Below, piece after piece: positions 24,203-34,701 of a DNA stretch of 64,000 bases; the first letter of the stretch is position 1; every line of letters starts with the position of its first letter. Both the position numbers and the translations under genes were made by a program. A model generated the notes under the pieces. It searched no databases and was not told the DNA's origin. It worked only from the letters and a program-made list of their open reading frames with translations. This stretch comes from Hexactinellida sp. DTS-2022 (taxonomy: Eukaryota; Porifera; Hexactinellida). The DNA lies in the NCBI GenBank assembly GCA_028753945.1, contig JAPNXP010000017.1, positions 186,001-250,000 of the forward strand. Reading direction: 5' to 3'.

Positions 24203-24711
24203 ATTATTATTGTTATTATTATTATTATCCTTCCGTATCCTCTCCACAGAACAGAGTTATATTTACAAGAACTGAGATTTTCAGGACACGTGTCTCATGG
24301 GTTACAGATGTGCACCTGGGGTCATGATTTGATATTACATTATTTTGGACACATTTTTACACCTGTTAAATGTTAGAAAAGGAACAATAAATAGTGCGAG
24401 AATATTTAATTTATATGCATTCGATAGAGAATTTAATTCTACACTTCTTCACAGTACACGAATTTTCAAATTGGGCTTCGTTTGTGCCACAATTGACTTG
24501 CAAATTCACTTTGTTTACTAACACTTCAGTTCAATTGAAAGTGTTAAATCTAATTTATTGTTTCAACTTGTAATAATTATATTGATTCAACTTGTTTAAT
24601 CTATTTTTGCAGTTGGCACATTTTATGCTCACAAGTCTTTAATAAATACTTATATTATGATAGCTGCTGATTCAGCAGCGGATTCATAAGGCATTCTTTC
24701 AGGCCTATAAC

Positions 24712-25225
24712 CAGAGGCTGCGCCACGCTGGGGAAAGGTGGGGCAAATGCCCCACCTGGCCTTCGGCTTGCCCCACCACTGGTGGGGCAAGCCTTATAAA
24801 TAGCTTATAATTTATCTGGGCCCTTTTGAAGTTTTTTTCGCTCGTCTTCTTAATAGGACGCTTTTTGAACCCAATTTTGTAGCATGGAATACGTTTGAAT
24901 TGGTTTTCATGTTTTGAACCTTGTTGTTACTGTTAGTCTTACCATGAAGAACTTTATGGCGTCGCAGTGTGATGAACAATGAACGAATTAAGGACTTGGG
25001 TACCCTATCTATCTATAGAGAGCGTACATCTAACATCAATTTCGAGGACATCGTAGACGCGTTTGCAAGCCTATCGGACAGACGGATGGGGCTCATATAG
25101 TACTAGCACTATTGTGTGTCTACCTATATTTTTTGATAGTCTTTTTATAGTTAAACATTTATCCATCTCAAATGTCTCTTGCCCCGGCCAGCCCCATCGC
25201 TCATTTTGGTCTCGCGCCGCCACTG
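24712..25225. mobile_element. hAT-type non-autonomous element, 514 bp
   Basis: Ends CAGAGGCTGCGCCACG and GCGCCGCCACTG, flanked by the perfect 8-bp duplication CCTATAAC (24704-24711, 25226-25233). GC-rich subterminal blocks (GGTGGGGCAA, GCCCCACC) fold on themselves. No transposase frame. Confidence 0.9.
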
Positions 25226-25337
25226 CCTATAACTCAATCTTAAGTACTTACATTTCATGTGAGCAAAACTCAATATAATTTACCGTGGTTTTGTTTGGAA
25301 AGATATTTATTTACAGATATTTCCTTTTACTACGTTA

Positions 25338-25537
25338 TTTAAAACTTGGACATTTTAATGACAGTTTCACTACCATGACAGAATTACTACTTTATATTAC
25401 AGAGACCATGGATGCACTAGCCATGACAGTTTACTACTTTCCATGACAGAATCACTACCTATGACTTGAATATTAATCACCCGTTTCTTAGTTCCATTTA
25501 CACAAGTGATGTGTTTATTTCATCAAACTTGTTCTAG
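25338..25537 (+). repeat. dispersed repeat, possible Helitron 3' part, copy 1
   Basis: Contains several CATGACAG words and shares a roughly 205-bp stretch, inverted, with 47026-47241. Both copies stop being similar just after TTGTTCTAG|T, which would fit a Helitron CTRR|T end, but no clear terminal hairpin is visible. Confidence 0.6.
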
Positions 25538-25801
25538 TTAAAAAGTCAATTCTTTGTAATAACGGAAGTGACTTTCAAACCTTTTGCGGTAATCTGATCA
25601 GATATACTCAGCTACATTGCTTTATCTTGCCATTGATTCTGGGATTATTTTATTATATTTGCAGATACGTATTACTTTTGAATAATATTTAGCTATTGTA
25701 ATTAGTTAATTAAGTTGTATATCAATATAACTAATAATTAATTGGTACCCTATGATTTATAATTTCATAAAATATTTTAATCCTTATTGTTTGGTTTAGA
25801 A

Positions 25802-26222
25802 CATGGGTTTTCAACCTGGGGGCGCGATCCCCAAGGTGTCGCGAGGCTCTATAGGGGGGTCGCGTAAAGTTCCGAGAAATTTACCGAGATATAAGTCAAA
25901 ACTTATCTATATTATCTACATTGAAATGCGTATATTGTGTGGACGTTGTGCATGTACTTAAAAGTGAGTGCGCATGTGTAATGTACACGCAATATTTAAG
26001 CAATGTGCTTTCAGGGCATTCGCGATAATTTTTAATTAGATAGCATTGTAGTTATTTCATAATTGCCAGAATATGCTTGAAACTTGAGGTGCATCGATTT
26101 AATTAAACAATAGGAATACTTATTACACATGAATAAAAACTTTACATTAACATTGTGGGGGGTCGCGAGCATTTCCACATCTGTAAAAGGTTTTGCACGT
26201 TTCAAAAGGTTGAAAACCCCTG
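25802..26222 (+). mobile_element. hAT-type MITE (CAGGGGTTTTCAACC), copy 1
   Basis: Ends CATGGGTTTTCAACCTGGGGG and GGTTGAAAACCCCTG, flanked by GTTTAGAA / TTTTAGAA (7 of 8 matching). GGGGTCGCG words flank the interior. Direct copy at 50542-50966. Confidence 0.8.
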
Positions 26223-26298
26223 TTTTAGAAAATATTTTGCTTCATTGAATTGAAGCAACTTTACCATTTTATTTTACATAGCTAAGGAGTATACGTAT

Positions 26299-26763
26299 CA
26301 GGGTAACCAATCCAATCCAATCGAGAAAATTCTCGATTGCCGATTGCTGCAACTTTCATCGATTGGATTGCTTCGATTTTTATCGATTGGATTGCTTCGA
26401 TTTTTATCGATTGGATTGCTACATTTTTCGTCGATTGGATGCTTCGATTTTTTCGACTTTTTTCGATTGTTTGTTTTCTAAATGTCTACATAATCGCCAA
26501 ATCAAAAATACTCAATCGCTCGTCATTTAAATCCAATAATGCATGTTTGAAGTTTATAACATAACTGTTTTTGACATAAATATTGAGGAGTAACAATCGA
26601 AAATAATCGATGATATTATGGATTGTTGATTTCGATTGGATTCAATCCGAATAATCGATTGTCGATTTCAATTGGATTGTCATCAGAATATTCGATTGAC
26701 GAAATTTGGATTGCCGATTGTCCAAAAATGACTCGATTGGATTGGATTGGATTGGCAACCCTG
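26299..26763. mobile_element. hAT-type MITE built of ATCGATTGGATTG units
   Basis: Ends CAGGGTAACCAATCCAATCC and GGATTGGATTGGCAACCCTG with a perfect 8-bp duplication ATACGTAT (26291-26298, 26764-26771). The interior is made of tandem and inverted TCGATTGGATTG words, that is, of the subterminal sequence itself. Any open frames here are by-products of the repeat. Confidence 0.9.
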
Positions 26764-26935
26764 ATACGTATAAGTAAATTTGACTGATTTCTGTCCAACA
26801 ATGACCCGAAGGGCTCGTATTATTTCATTGATTAAAGATAAGCTTAAAAGATGCATTTCAAAATACAACCAAAATTAAAAGCAGTGTATACTAGTAAAAT
26901 CATGTTGCTAGAAGATTTATGGGTTAATTATTAAA

Positions 26936-27480
26936 TTACGAAGGCTTCACTAAAGCTGTCTGTATGGAGAAAGAAGAGGTACGAGTGTTGATTAAATCAA
27001 TCACTGGTTTGTAGTGATTATCATAGTTCGATAAATAAATCGCTGGATTTGTGTAGCAATCATTAATAGAATGATACCGATACCATCTTGATCCACAGAA
27101 TCTATTCTTAAGTTCGCTGTGAAAATTGTAAACAAAGATGTCTATCCCGAGCATAGAACACAGAGCTACAATCTCAATATCTGTACCCCGAACCTCGTTA
27201 ACGTCCATCTGAGAATTTAACAAATACTCGTCAGGCCAGTATGACATAAATTTGGATTCGTGGTAGTGCGAGACGAAGCTAGCCCCCTGCACTGTCATGC
27301 ACCAACATATTTCAGCGCGTATCTAACCATGAGCTTTTTGACTACCTGTTAGTACAGCTGACATTGCCCGAAATAAACAATTTCCGTCCCTCTCAATGGG
27401 TAATTCAGCTAACGGAGCAACATTTTGCAGTTGGTGCCCAGTATACAATATAGGCTGGATCAATTGTCTTTGAATTATAT
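26936..27480 (-). pseudogene. OTU cysteine-protease domain of Ginger-like copy 1
   Basis: OTU domains are cysteine deubiquitinases. On the minus strand the frame reads ELPIERDGNCLFRAMSAVLTG, the catalytic Asp-Gly-Asn-Cys block, then a TAG stop near 27325 after QKAHG. The frame then stays open from about 27298 with RGTDIEIVALCSMLGIDIFV (second conserved block) and NYDNHYKPVIDL, which supplies the catalytic His. All three OTU motifs are present in order, and a single in-frame stop splits them. It lies downstream of the integrase exons, as in copy 2. Loss of the stop's effect by splicing is possible but not evident. Confidence 0.8.
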
Positions 27481-27708
27481 TCCAAGCTGTTTACATGTCG
27501 ATCTCAACCATTCAGTTTGGGTGGAGAGTAGAATGGACCATCTTCTGGAACAGTTGGAGGGTGGATTCTATAAGGAAGATCATGTACTTCTGTTCTCACC
27601 TTCGATGTAAGAATCACCTCTTCAAGAAATTCTATGATCTATCAATATAAAAGTTAAGGTAGCTTTAAGGCAAGTTACTCAATGCGAATATATATTTAGA
27701 ATACTTAC

Positions 27709-27822
27709 TGTAGCGTAGAGAACATGGTACACATAATCGATAGGAACTAGTAAGGGTGGAACATCCATGAGCGAGAAAGCTGTTGTGACCCACTGCACCA
27801 AATTGTAGATTATCTCTTCTCG
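27709..27822 (-). pseudogene. putative exon between GPY/F and OTU, Ginger-like copy 1
   Basis: Minus strand, flanked by an acceptor (TAATGTAG before 27822) and a donor (GTAAGT from 27708). The open frame includes IIYNLVQWVTTAFSLMDVPP and LLVPIDYVYHVLYAT. No domain recognised. It is called an exon only because of the splice signals and its place in the element. Confidence 0.45.
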
Positions 27823-27890
27823 CTACATTAATATTAACAATTAAAAATATATCAAACATCGTTGTGTCAAAATTTTTTGATTACTATTAC

Positions 27891-28024
27891 GGTTGGAGTG
27901 CAATCTTCAGAACAAAAGCAAGCACTGATCGTGGAGTCATTATATCTTTGCCCTGGGTGTTAGCTAACTCCTTGTATAACTCAGAAATGTAGGTGTTGCT
28001 CTTGATATGTTCGATCACTACATC
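27891..28024 (-). pseudogene. putative exon between GPY/F and OTU, Ginger-like copy 1
   Basis: Minus strand, acceptor ATTTAG before 28024 and donor GTAATA after 27891. The frame is open throughout (VVIEHIKSNTYISELYKELA...MTPRSVLAFVLKIAL) and looks like helical protein. Function unknown. Confidence 0.5.
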
Positions 28025-28238
28025 CTAAATGTAGAATATGCGTATATACTAGATGCTTAGCTAATTCTGCTATAATTTTGGAAGCTCACCTTCAAACTCA
28101 ACATTTCATATATTACTATTTTCTTGTGTACCCCGTAAGTATATAATTGTTAATTGCCGTCAGTCTAAGTGAGAAACATATGGTTAGGCTTTTAATCATT
28201 GTTAAAATTAAGAATTTCCTATGACAAAAAGAGATTAC

Positions 28239-28352
28239 CTTAGTACGTTTTATTCTATTTGTATTGGTGCTCCCAAATGTTTTCGTAACACATCTCTTAC
28301 GAATGTTAACTGGCGTAGAGTTAACCGGTTCAGGAATGGATAGATTGTCTGC
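28239..28352 (-). pseudogene. putative exon following GPY/F domain, Ginger-like copy 1
   Basis: Minus strand, acceptor AAATATAG before 28352 and donor GTAATC after 28239. Open frame with ADNLSIPEPVNSTPVNIRKR and a basic tail (RIKRTK), suggestive of a linker. Confidence 0.5.
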
Positions 28353-28434
28353 CTATATTTAAAAAGTACATATTAATCAATTTGTAAAGTTAGAAAATAA
28401 TTTGCTAACTTATTGGCTGCGTTTATAATATTTC

Positions 28435-28620
28435 CTAGAAAGATGAATAGGGTACTTCTCCTGCCATTAGATGAAGTAATGAGATACCCTCTGTTGACCT
28501 CATAACTGTAAATGGACCTTTATAACTAGGCTTATCTTTTGTTCCTTTCAACTTTTTTTCTTTGGCCTTATCAAGAACCAAAAATGAATCTCCTTCATTG
28601 AAAAGAGGTCTATAGGACAC
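28435..28620 (-). pseudogene. GPY/F-like domain of Ginger-like integrase, copy 1
   Basis: The frame reads LFNEGDSFLVLDK, then a lysine-rich stretch, then PSYKGPFTVMRS. This is the GD.V.V...K..PKY.GPF.V pattern of the domain that follows the integrase core in gypsy-type integrases and Ginger1 transposases. The MULE/KDZ-like element is inserted only 23 bases upstream in reading direction, separating this domain from the core at 35538-36600. Confidence 0.65.
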
Positions 28621-28642
28621 ATTATCAGAGAGTTAATAAGCC

Positions 28643-29019
28643 ACGAGTGTGAAGTTGGCGCAGTATTGAGCACAGATCAAAATGAAAGTTGAGGCCCTTC
28701 CCATTATTGGATTTGGATAAAAATTACACATATTAAAGAGGATACACGAACGTTTATGATTTTGGATTAAAAAAAAATTTCTATCTATATTTTACATTAT
28801 GAGTGAGCATTAATTTATTTATTTTTTGACAACATTTTTCGGAAATTGAATTTAAAACTTTGCATACATCTTTGTGACTATGGGACGTTTCTTATGCCAA
28901 AATATTTCAAAAAAATATCAACATTCCTATGAGATATAGCTTGGAAAAGTTGAACATGTGTTTACTTCAGATTATATACTATTTCTTTTATTATCGAGTG
29001 AACAGCACAAGAGTTTAAC
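28643..29019 (+). repeat. left terminal inverted repeat, MULE/KDZ-like copy 1
   Basis: About 377 bp, complementary to 35349-34702 apart from small changes and a MITE inserted in the right repeat. The match ends near GAGTTTAAC (29011-29019). Confidence 0.85.
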
Positions 29020-29302
29020 TAGCTATATTCATCTATTTGGTGATAATTCAATAATGGTCTATTATAGTTTTGCCTTTCCGATATGTCTTCACGATTATCA
29101 TTTATACTTATACTGGCTAGTTCTCGTATTTTATGCTCAACATGTATACTGCATTCAAAACTCCAAATTATTATTTACTGCTATTTCATACAAAGACAAC
29201 TGATGTTTTAATACACAATACCGCACAGACAATACTTCATACAGAATAAACTTAGAATATTAACTTTGGTATGTAAGATAGGTATATTTGATGACATAAG
29301 TG

Positions 29303-29327
29303 GAGAGAGAGAGAGAGAGAGAGTTTA
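29303..29327. repeat. (GA)n microsatellite
   Basis: A run of about twelve GA units inside the non-coding part of MULE/KDZ-like copy 1. The following 650 bp (29340-29990) holds no supported feature. Confidence 0.9.
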
Positions 29328-30000
29328 TGATTCTCTTGTTTGAAGATGTATATCGCGAATTTGGTTGGCGTAGATTAGACCTCTACGTCATAGGCGTAGA
29401 ACTCGCGGGTTCTTGCGGATCAAAGGATCTGAATATTTTGGGACTTGCGGGTTCGGGTCACAGGAATTTTTGCAGGTTGGAGTGGGTTAGCGTGGACTAG
29501 TTGCAAGAGAATTACTTCAGAGGAATTTGGAGTCACTGAATCAAGTATATTACTATTTCAATTGAGCACCATCTAGGTTTTGAATTACTATTATACTCAA
29601 CGTAATACCTGCGCTTGCGGATTTGTTATTGTGAGCTAGATGCGGGTTGATTTGGTTATTGCACTGTGTTTTGCGGTGCACAAACCGCATACGATCCCCG
29701 CTGAGGACTAGTGTAGATTTGAGGATCTTGTGTCTTGTTTGGGGGGAAATTTATCAATCTATGCCAAGTCTCATTGTTTGAGTAGATAATCATAGGATGG
29801 CTATCTGTTAATGTTGTCTATAGATGTTAATGATAATGCTTCTGTGTGTCTTGTTTCCATAAATATTCCAGTCTGAAGATTGATGATTTTAAGGTGGTGC
29901 ATTATACAATATTATTAATGTAAATAGTTATGAAGATATCTTTTTGCGTTTGAAGCTTGAATGGTATTTAACATGAAGAGAAGTATTACTTGTAAATTTA

Positions 30001-30320
30001 GGATTGAGAAAAATTGTTGATTGATGGAAAGGGGTTTTGATGAGATGAATAGTTTGAAGAATAATCCATCTTTTGTAGTAGATGCACTATAAGCTGTTGC
30101 AGGTGTTTAACAGAAAGCGAACTATTATATTAAGGATTGAAGGGAATTGTTGATTGATGAAATGGGTTTTTGATAAGATGAATAGTTTGAAGAATAATCC
30201 ATCTTTTTGTAGTAATGGACTACGTATAAGTTGGGGATGCGTTTAACAGTAAGATAACTAATATTTTCTGGATTGAGAAGAATTGGCGATTGATGGAAAG
30301 GGTTTTTGATAAGATGAAAG
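30001..30320 (+). repeat. 134-bp tandem repeat, about 2.4 units
   Basis: GGATTGAG-AAAATTGTTGATTGATGG...AATAATCCATCTTTT...GTTTAACAG repeats with a period of about 134 bp inside MULE/KDZ-like copy 1, downstream of its coding region. Confidence 0.8.
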
Positions 30321-30623
30321 CCGGCTGAAATCCTTCAGGTAGCATTAGATCAGTATTACATTCCAATTAAATAAACTTCCTTAATCTTTAATACTGAGAG
30401 AGGATACATAGCTAATTTAATTGATGCCTATCTGACGTCATGCCAAAAAATCAGTGGCTTTATAGAGTATATTAGTGCATAATATAAGTAGATAACAAAT
30501 ATAATAAATACCATGTCTAGTGGATAAAACTTATATATAATTTTTGTAACTTTTTTCTTTTTGTACTTTTTATAGATACATTTCTATTTTTTTATTTTTT
30601 TGTGGTATTTTTATTTTATACTA

Positions 30624-31145
30624 TTAATTTAATAAATTATCAGATGTAATATGATGATGTAATTCCAATATCGGTTCATAATGGTCCACTGTATGTTTTA
30701 TATAGTATGATCCAGCATCGTTAGCTGGAGGGGCATCCATTATTTGCTCCAAACTAGCACCTTTCCCAGAATATACCATCCATTTATTTTTCATTTCTGT
30801 AGTATTTACCCATATATCTGTGTTTATTAATAAAGCCATCGAAAATAATTCAATGTCTCCACCCCAGGTTTTGTCAATATGCATTTTTGATTTACTTATA
30901 TACTCCCTTGTGTTGCGATATATAAGTGGGAATTTATTCTGTATGAACTTCAAACAAATCTGGCTTAATTTTCCCATTATGTTGTCAGTTATTATCTTGC
31001 GCATTCTATAGTTGTAACTAGTGCTTCCTGTAATTATATATGAGAGAGTTGAGAATAAACAATTTCCATCACCTGAAATATTGAATTTTAAAGATGGAAC
31101 TAATTGATTTAAATGGATATCTTTCCTACTACAGCTACTAGCCAA
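30624..31145 (-). CDS. OTU cysteine-protease domain of MULE/KDZ-like copy 1
   Basis: A 173-residue open frame on the minus strand. The catalytic block SGDGNCLFSTLSYIITGS lies at residues 24-41 with Cys29 as the likely nucleophile, the WGGDIELFSMALLINTDIWV block follows, and the end carries HTVDHYEPIL with His155 as the likely catalytic base. All are in the spacing expected for OTU deubiquitinases. The domain follows the transposase on the same strand, and the homologous arrangement in copy 2 suggests one fused protein. A stop upstream (near 31178) separates it from the transposase in this copy. Whether it still acts as a protease is unknown, but the active site is intact. It is the best-preserved OTU of the four in this window. 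Confidence 0.8.
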   Translation of the reverse strand: MASSCSRKDIHLNQLVPSLKFNISGDGNCLFSTLSYIITGSTSYNYRMRKIITDNIMGKLSQICLKFIQNKFPLIYRNTREYISKSKMHIDKTWGGDIELFSMALLINTDIWVNTTEMKNKWMVYSGKGASLEQIMDAPPANDAGSYYIKHTVDHYEPILELHHHITSDNLLN

Positions 31146-31483
31146 ATTAATCTTACAAGATATTGGATTTACAACAGGTAATTATAACATATTACAAATA
31201 TTAATCTGACCTAAGAGTGAGAGATGATTAATAGGTGGTAAGATAATGTCAAGTGTACCAAGCGCAATTATATCCAAATCACTTATAATCTCAATCTCCT
31301 TTGCTTTTATCGGTATCGGTAGTAGTTCTTCCAACTTAACTCTCCTTGGTCTAGGAATTTAAGGATTCCTTATTCTGGAGATCTCAAAATTTGAATCCTG
31401 TAATTTCTCAAATACTTTAGCTACTTTACTTTTGTTCGGATTATTGTAACTATTTTTCTTATTTTTCCTCCTTCGCCAAATTT

Positions 31484-34400
31484 CTATAGATTCTTCCTCG
31501 TTACTAACCTCTCTTCTAACTTTTTTCTTAGCCTTAAATTCTCTATACGAGCCATTGGTTGAAATGCAAATTTAAAGGAAGCCAATCTATCTTCTATATG
31601 TCCAAAAATGTGACGTACAAAATCACCAACTCTGATATTAACTTGAGATTTAAATATGGAGTGTTTTACTATTTTAAACCAATTCTCAATTTGTGCATTG
31701 CTATCAGTTGGAACAGCATTGACTTTTACTTTGCTTAGTATAATCCCACTCCAAAGAGGAAGCAATGGCATATAATAAGTTAACAAATATTCAAGTATTT
31801 TGGGATAATAGCATACATTTTTATCATTTGCAAGTACTTTATGTCCTAGAAATTTGAAGGTGGCTTTTAAGTACAATTCTTCAAAGTATTTACCAAAAGG
31901 AGACGTTTTTTTATAAGTATCACTTTCAATATTTTCAGGGTAATCATCAATAAAATAGCATTTTGAACTATAGATTTTGAGATCTCCCTTAACTAATTCT
32001 TCTAAGTCTAATAAGCTCTTAATAACCCGAGGCAACATTTACTCAGTGTTCAGAACAATACACAAAGATTCAAAAACAAGATTTATTTCTTCAATGTTGC
32101 TACTTTTACTATAGCACCAAATGCATGTAGCACCAAATGCATGTAGCACTAACATTTTATCTTTTTGTCTATTTTATACCTCTTATCCAATTTGTAGCTT
32201 ATTTGATGCATAATATGTGCCGAACAGAGATGCAAAACAGTTGGAATGGTTAATTTGGTGCTAGTTTTGTCGCTTACAATATCCCAACATTTACACAAAT
32301 ATAGTGCTATACTCAGCTTATTAAATGCTAAACATGTGCTGTGCATTATGGCCCAACTATAGTCCATTTCAATTTGGTCTATATTTAAACCCTTATGTAG
32401 AATTGCCTTACAAGTTAATACCCATTTATTCAAAAAATGGGTGATCTCTGCAGTTCCATGATCACTACTGATCATTTCTGCAACAGGAAGAGGACTAGTG
32501 CAGTATACAGGGTGTTGTAGTGTAAGAGCATAGTAATAGATCGACTTTTACACATTGGTGGCCATTTAATAATGGAACCAGTTGCATCTATATTAATAAC
32601 GGTGTTGTCATTTTTGAATAATTTGAATATTTCAATCTGCTTGTTTGTATATAAATGGATTATAAATGGATCTTGTGCAATATATTGGACATAACCAGGT
32701 ATCAGATTATCTGGTAATACCGAACGGAAATACTTTTGAGTTTCCCAAATATCCACAGAATCATCATTGGAAAATCTCTCTCTAGATTTAACGTCTGACT
32801 TAATTCGTCTTAAAGTTTGCTGTGATATTAAATTAGTGAAATTCCCTCTATTGAATGCCTCTACATTGTTCTCATTTCTAAACTGCTGATGAAATAAGTT
32901 ACTTGCTGCGTTTTGATTCAATTTTGCACCCATGTTTTCCCTTTTTTTCGAAGTAATGTGACGTGCATGGATGGTTTTATCATCTTTGTGTTCAGATGAA
33001 AGTTATCCGTTACATTTATAGTGCACATGTATTAGATCATCAGCAAATGAGGCAATATCATTATTAATTGAAAAGGTAACTGAGCAGCAGTTAGAAAACT
33101 TACACACAGCCCAAGCTTGCAAAAAAGGAGAGTTCAATTTCCTACTATCCATTTTCTTAAACCAAAAATGTTTAAACTTCAGTACGCAAATCGAATTTAT
33201 TTTAGAGAACTTATCAGCTATTACATTAGTCCAGCCTGTTTTCATATGATCTATATCATCCTTATCTAACTAACTTATAGCATTCAATTCAGCCTTATCT
33301 AGATAAAACTCGCCAAATTTTTAAAATAAATTGCATCATAAGTGCTGTTTTCGTTTGCTCTAGAAATTGGACATTCTATATGACCACTATCACTATTTTC
33401 AATTTCACCGACTTCATCTGCTGCCTCCAAAGCTAAATTTTGTGCCTTATTTTCTAGTCTACTGTTATAAACTGTGTAAATTGATTCCAAAACCTCTATA
33501 CCATTTTCTTCAAAATCAATGTTTAACTTCTCTACACAAACAACAAAATCTGTTAGCATTTACTAGTTAATAGTGCATAATTTTTGTTGAATAAGTTATT
33601 TACTGATATATTATTTAAGTCACTAAATAGCTCTGGTGCGGATGCTAACCATACGAGTATTAACGGACATTGTTCAATGAGATTATCAGTTAACTTGAAC
33701 GAATCTTCAAACCCTTTACATGCTTCAAATTGACTAAGTTCAAAAAACTGTAAGAACCCAGGAATAACTTTTGGCCCTTTAAACCCATAAAAATTATAGC
33801 CTTCGAGCCATAATATTGATTCATAGTTAATAAATGAGTGAAATAATGGCTGTCCTAAGTTATTGTAACAATCTAGGGGAATCTTTGAGTATTTATTTTT
33901 GAATTTATCATATAATTCTAATTCAGAGGAAACAGAAATTAGAATATTATCACAATGTAATAAATCTGACTCTAATTTTGCTAAATCAAATTGCATGGTT
34001 GGTAAATTGTTAGTTAAGTTATCTCCTTGTAATCTAGCACTTATATCTCTCAGTATCGTTTCCTTTATTAAGGAAGTTCTACATTCAATGGAAAGTAAAT
34101 CTAAGCCATACTACCTGGAAATGGTTGGAAACAGTTGAGTTGAGATCATACTCTTTGACCTTATTGTAAATGTTATGGGAATTATTCTTCCATTTGAGGT
34201 ATAAGCTTTTTCCTTAAATTGGCCCTATTCCTTCCGAATTTGTGTACTGATAAATTTCCCCAAACCGAATTTGAGACGGAACAGCTGGCTGTTAAAGTTT
34301 CAGGGCTTAAGTTTCTGGCTTTACAAAAATCGAGAAACATCGCTAAATCGATGGGTAAAGCTATTGAATACATATAATTGATTAAAGATAGAATTCTCCA

Positions 34401-34513
34401 TATTAAAATAGATATTAAAGTTGAAAATCGTATTTACCTTGATCATCTTTATCCATTGGATCTCTGAATCGTTTCAATAGGGAATGAATATAATATTCGT
34501 TGGTTAGTGGAGC
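31484..34513 (-). pseudogene. MULE/KDZ-like transposase, broken, copy 1
   Basis: Minus-strand fragments in order: LTNEYYIHSLLKRFRDP (34513-34440) joined by an intron (GTAAATACG...TTCAATAG) to ALPIDLAMFLDFCKARNL (to 34182); 33996-33553; 33559-33299; 33245-33003, with SPFLQAWAVCKFSNC as a possible zinc site; 32933-32472, containing INIDATGSIIKWPP with the first catalytic Asp; 32475-32149, containing EMDYSWAIMHSTC (second Asp) and LCSAHIMH (C-x2-H); and 32038-31484, with NAQIENWFKIVKHS (Glu). The C-x2-H between second Asp and Glu is known from MULE, KDZ and hAT transposases. Frameshifts between the pieces make it non-functional. Each piece aligns with the copy at 58360-60975. Confidence 0.8.
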
Positions 34514-34701
34514 AGAATAAATTTATAATAATATATTAGTAAATCTTCGCAAGGTTTTATAGAAGGAATTTCAACAAGAATAGTTGTGATATTTATTTAG
34601 TCTACGTTTCAGGTTTCATCCAATTGTAATTGGTTGTGGCTGTTATATATAAGCTGTGACATAAACACACAATCTGGTGGTTGTATCTAGCAATTGATTG
34701 T

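Larger units (their letters stand above)
17400..24590 (-). repeat. inverted array of 0.85-1.45-kb complex repeat units
   Basis: The units of the 3.06-10.13 kb array appear here in reverse orientation, with hairpin cores at 18463, 19743, 21195, 22045, 22882 and 24081. Long stretches are near-identical to the left array: 5861-6700 pairs with about 19010-19868, 9240-9620 with about 18680-19010, and 3700-4270 with about 20540-21060. The order is mosaic, not a simple mirror, and some units here carry an extra block (CAGCTGGCTTCTATTTAATT...CACCGTGGATAACATTGC) absent on the left. No protein is supported. Confidence 0.85.

Noticed and set aside
3282-24376. Recurring open frames reading PVPTHVPLVALYF..G.L.IVPPK.H or mirror versions such as KNPKLQP.PTACSFGGTI
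   Set aside because: They are translations of the 120-bp hairpin itself and appear on both strands because it is an inverted repeat. No start, domain or codon constraint supports a protein.
26337-26868. Frames with FIDWIAS repeats and complementary NPIQSN repeats
   Set aside because: They come from the ATCGATTGGATTG oligomers of the hAT MITE at 26299-26763, not from a protein.
27425-27610. 61-codon + strand frame (MQLVPSIQYRLDQL...)
   Set aside because: It is the antisense of the OTU-linked coding of Ginger-like copy 1. The minus strand has the recognisable motifs.
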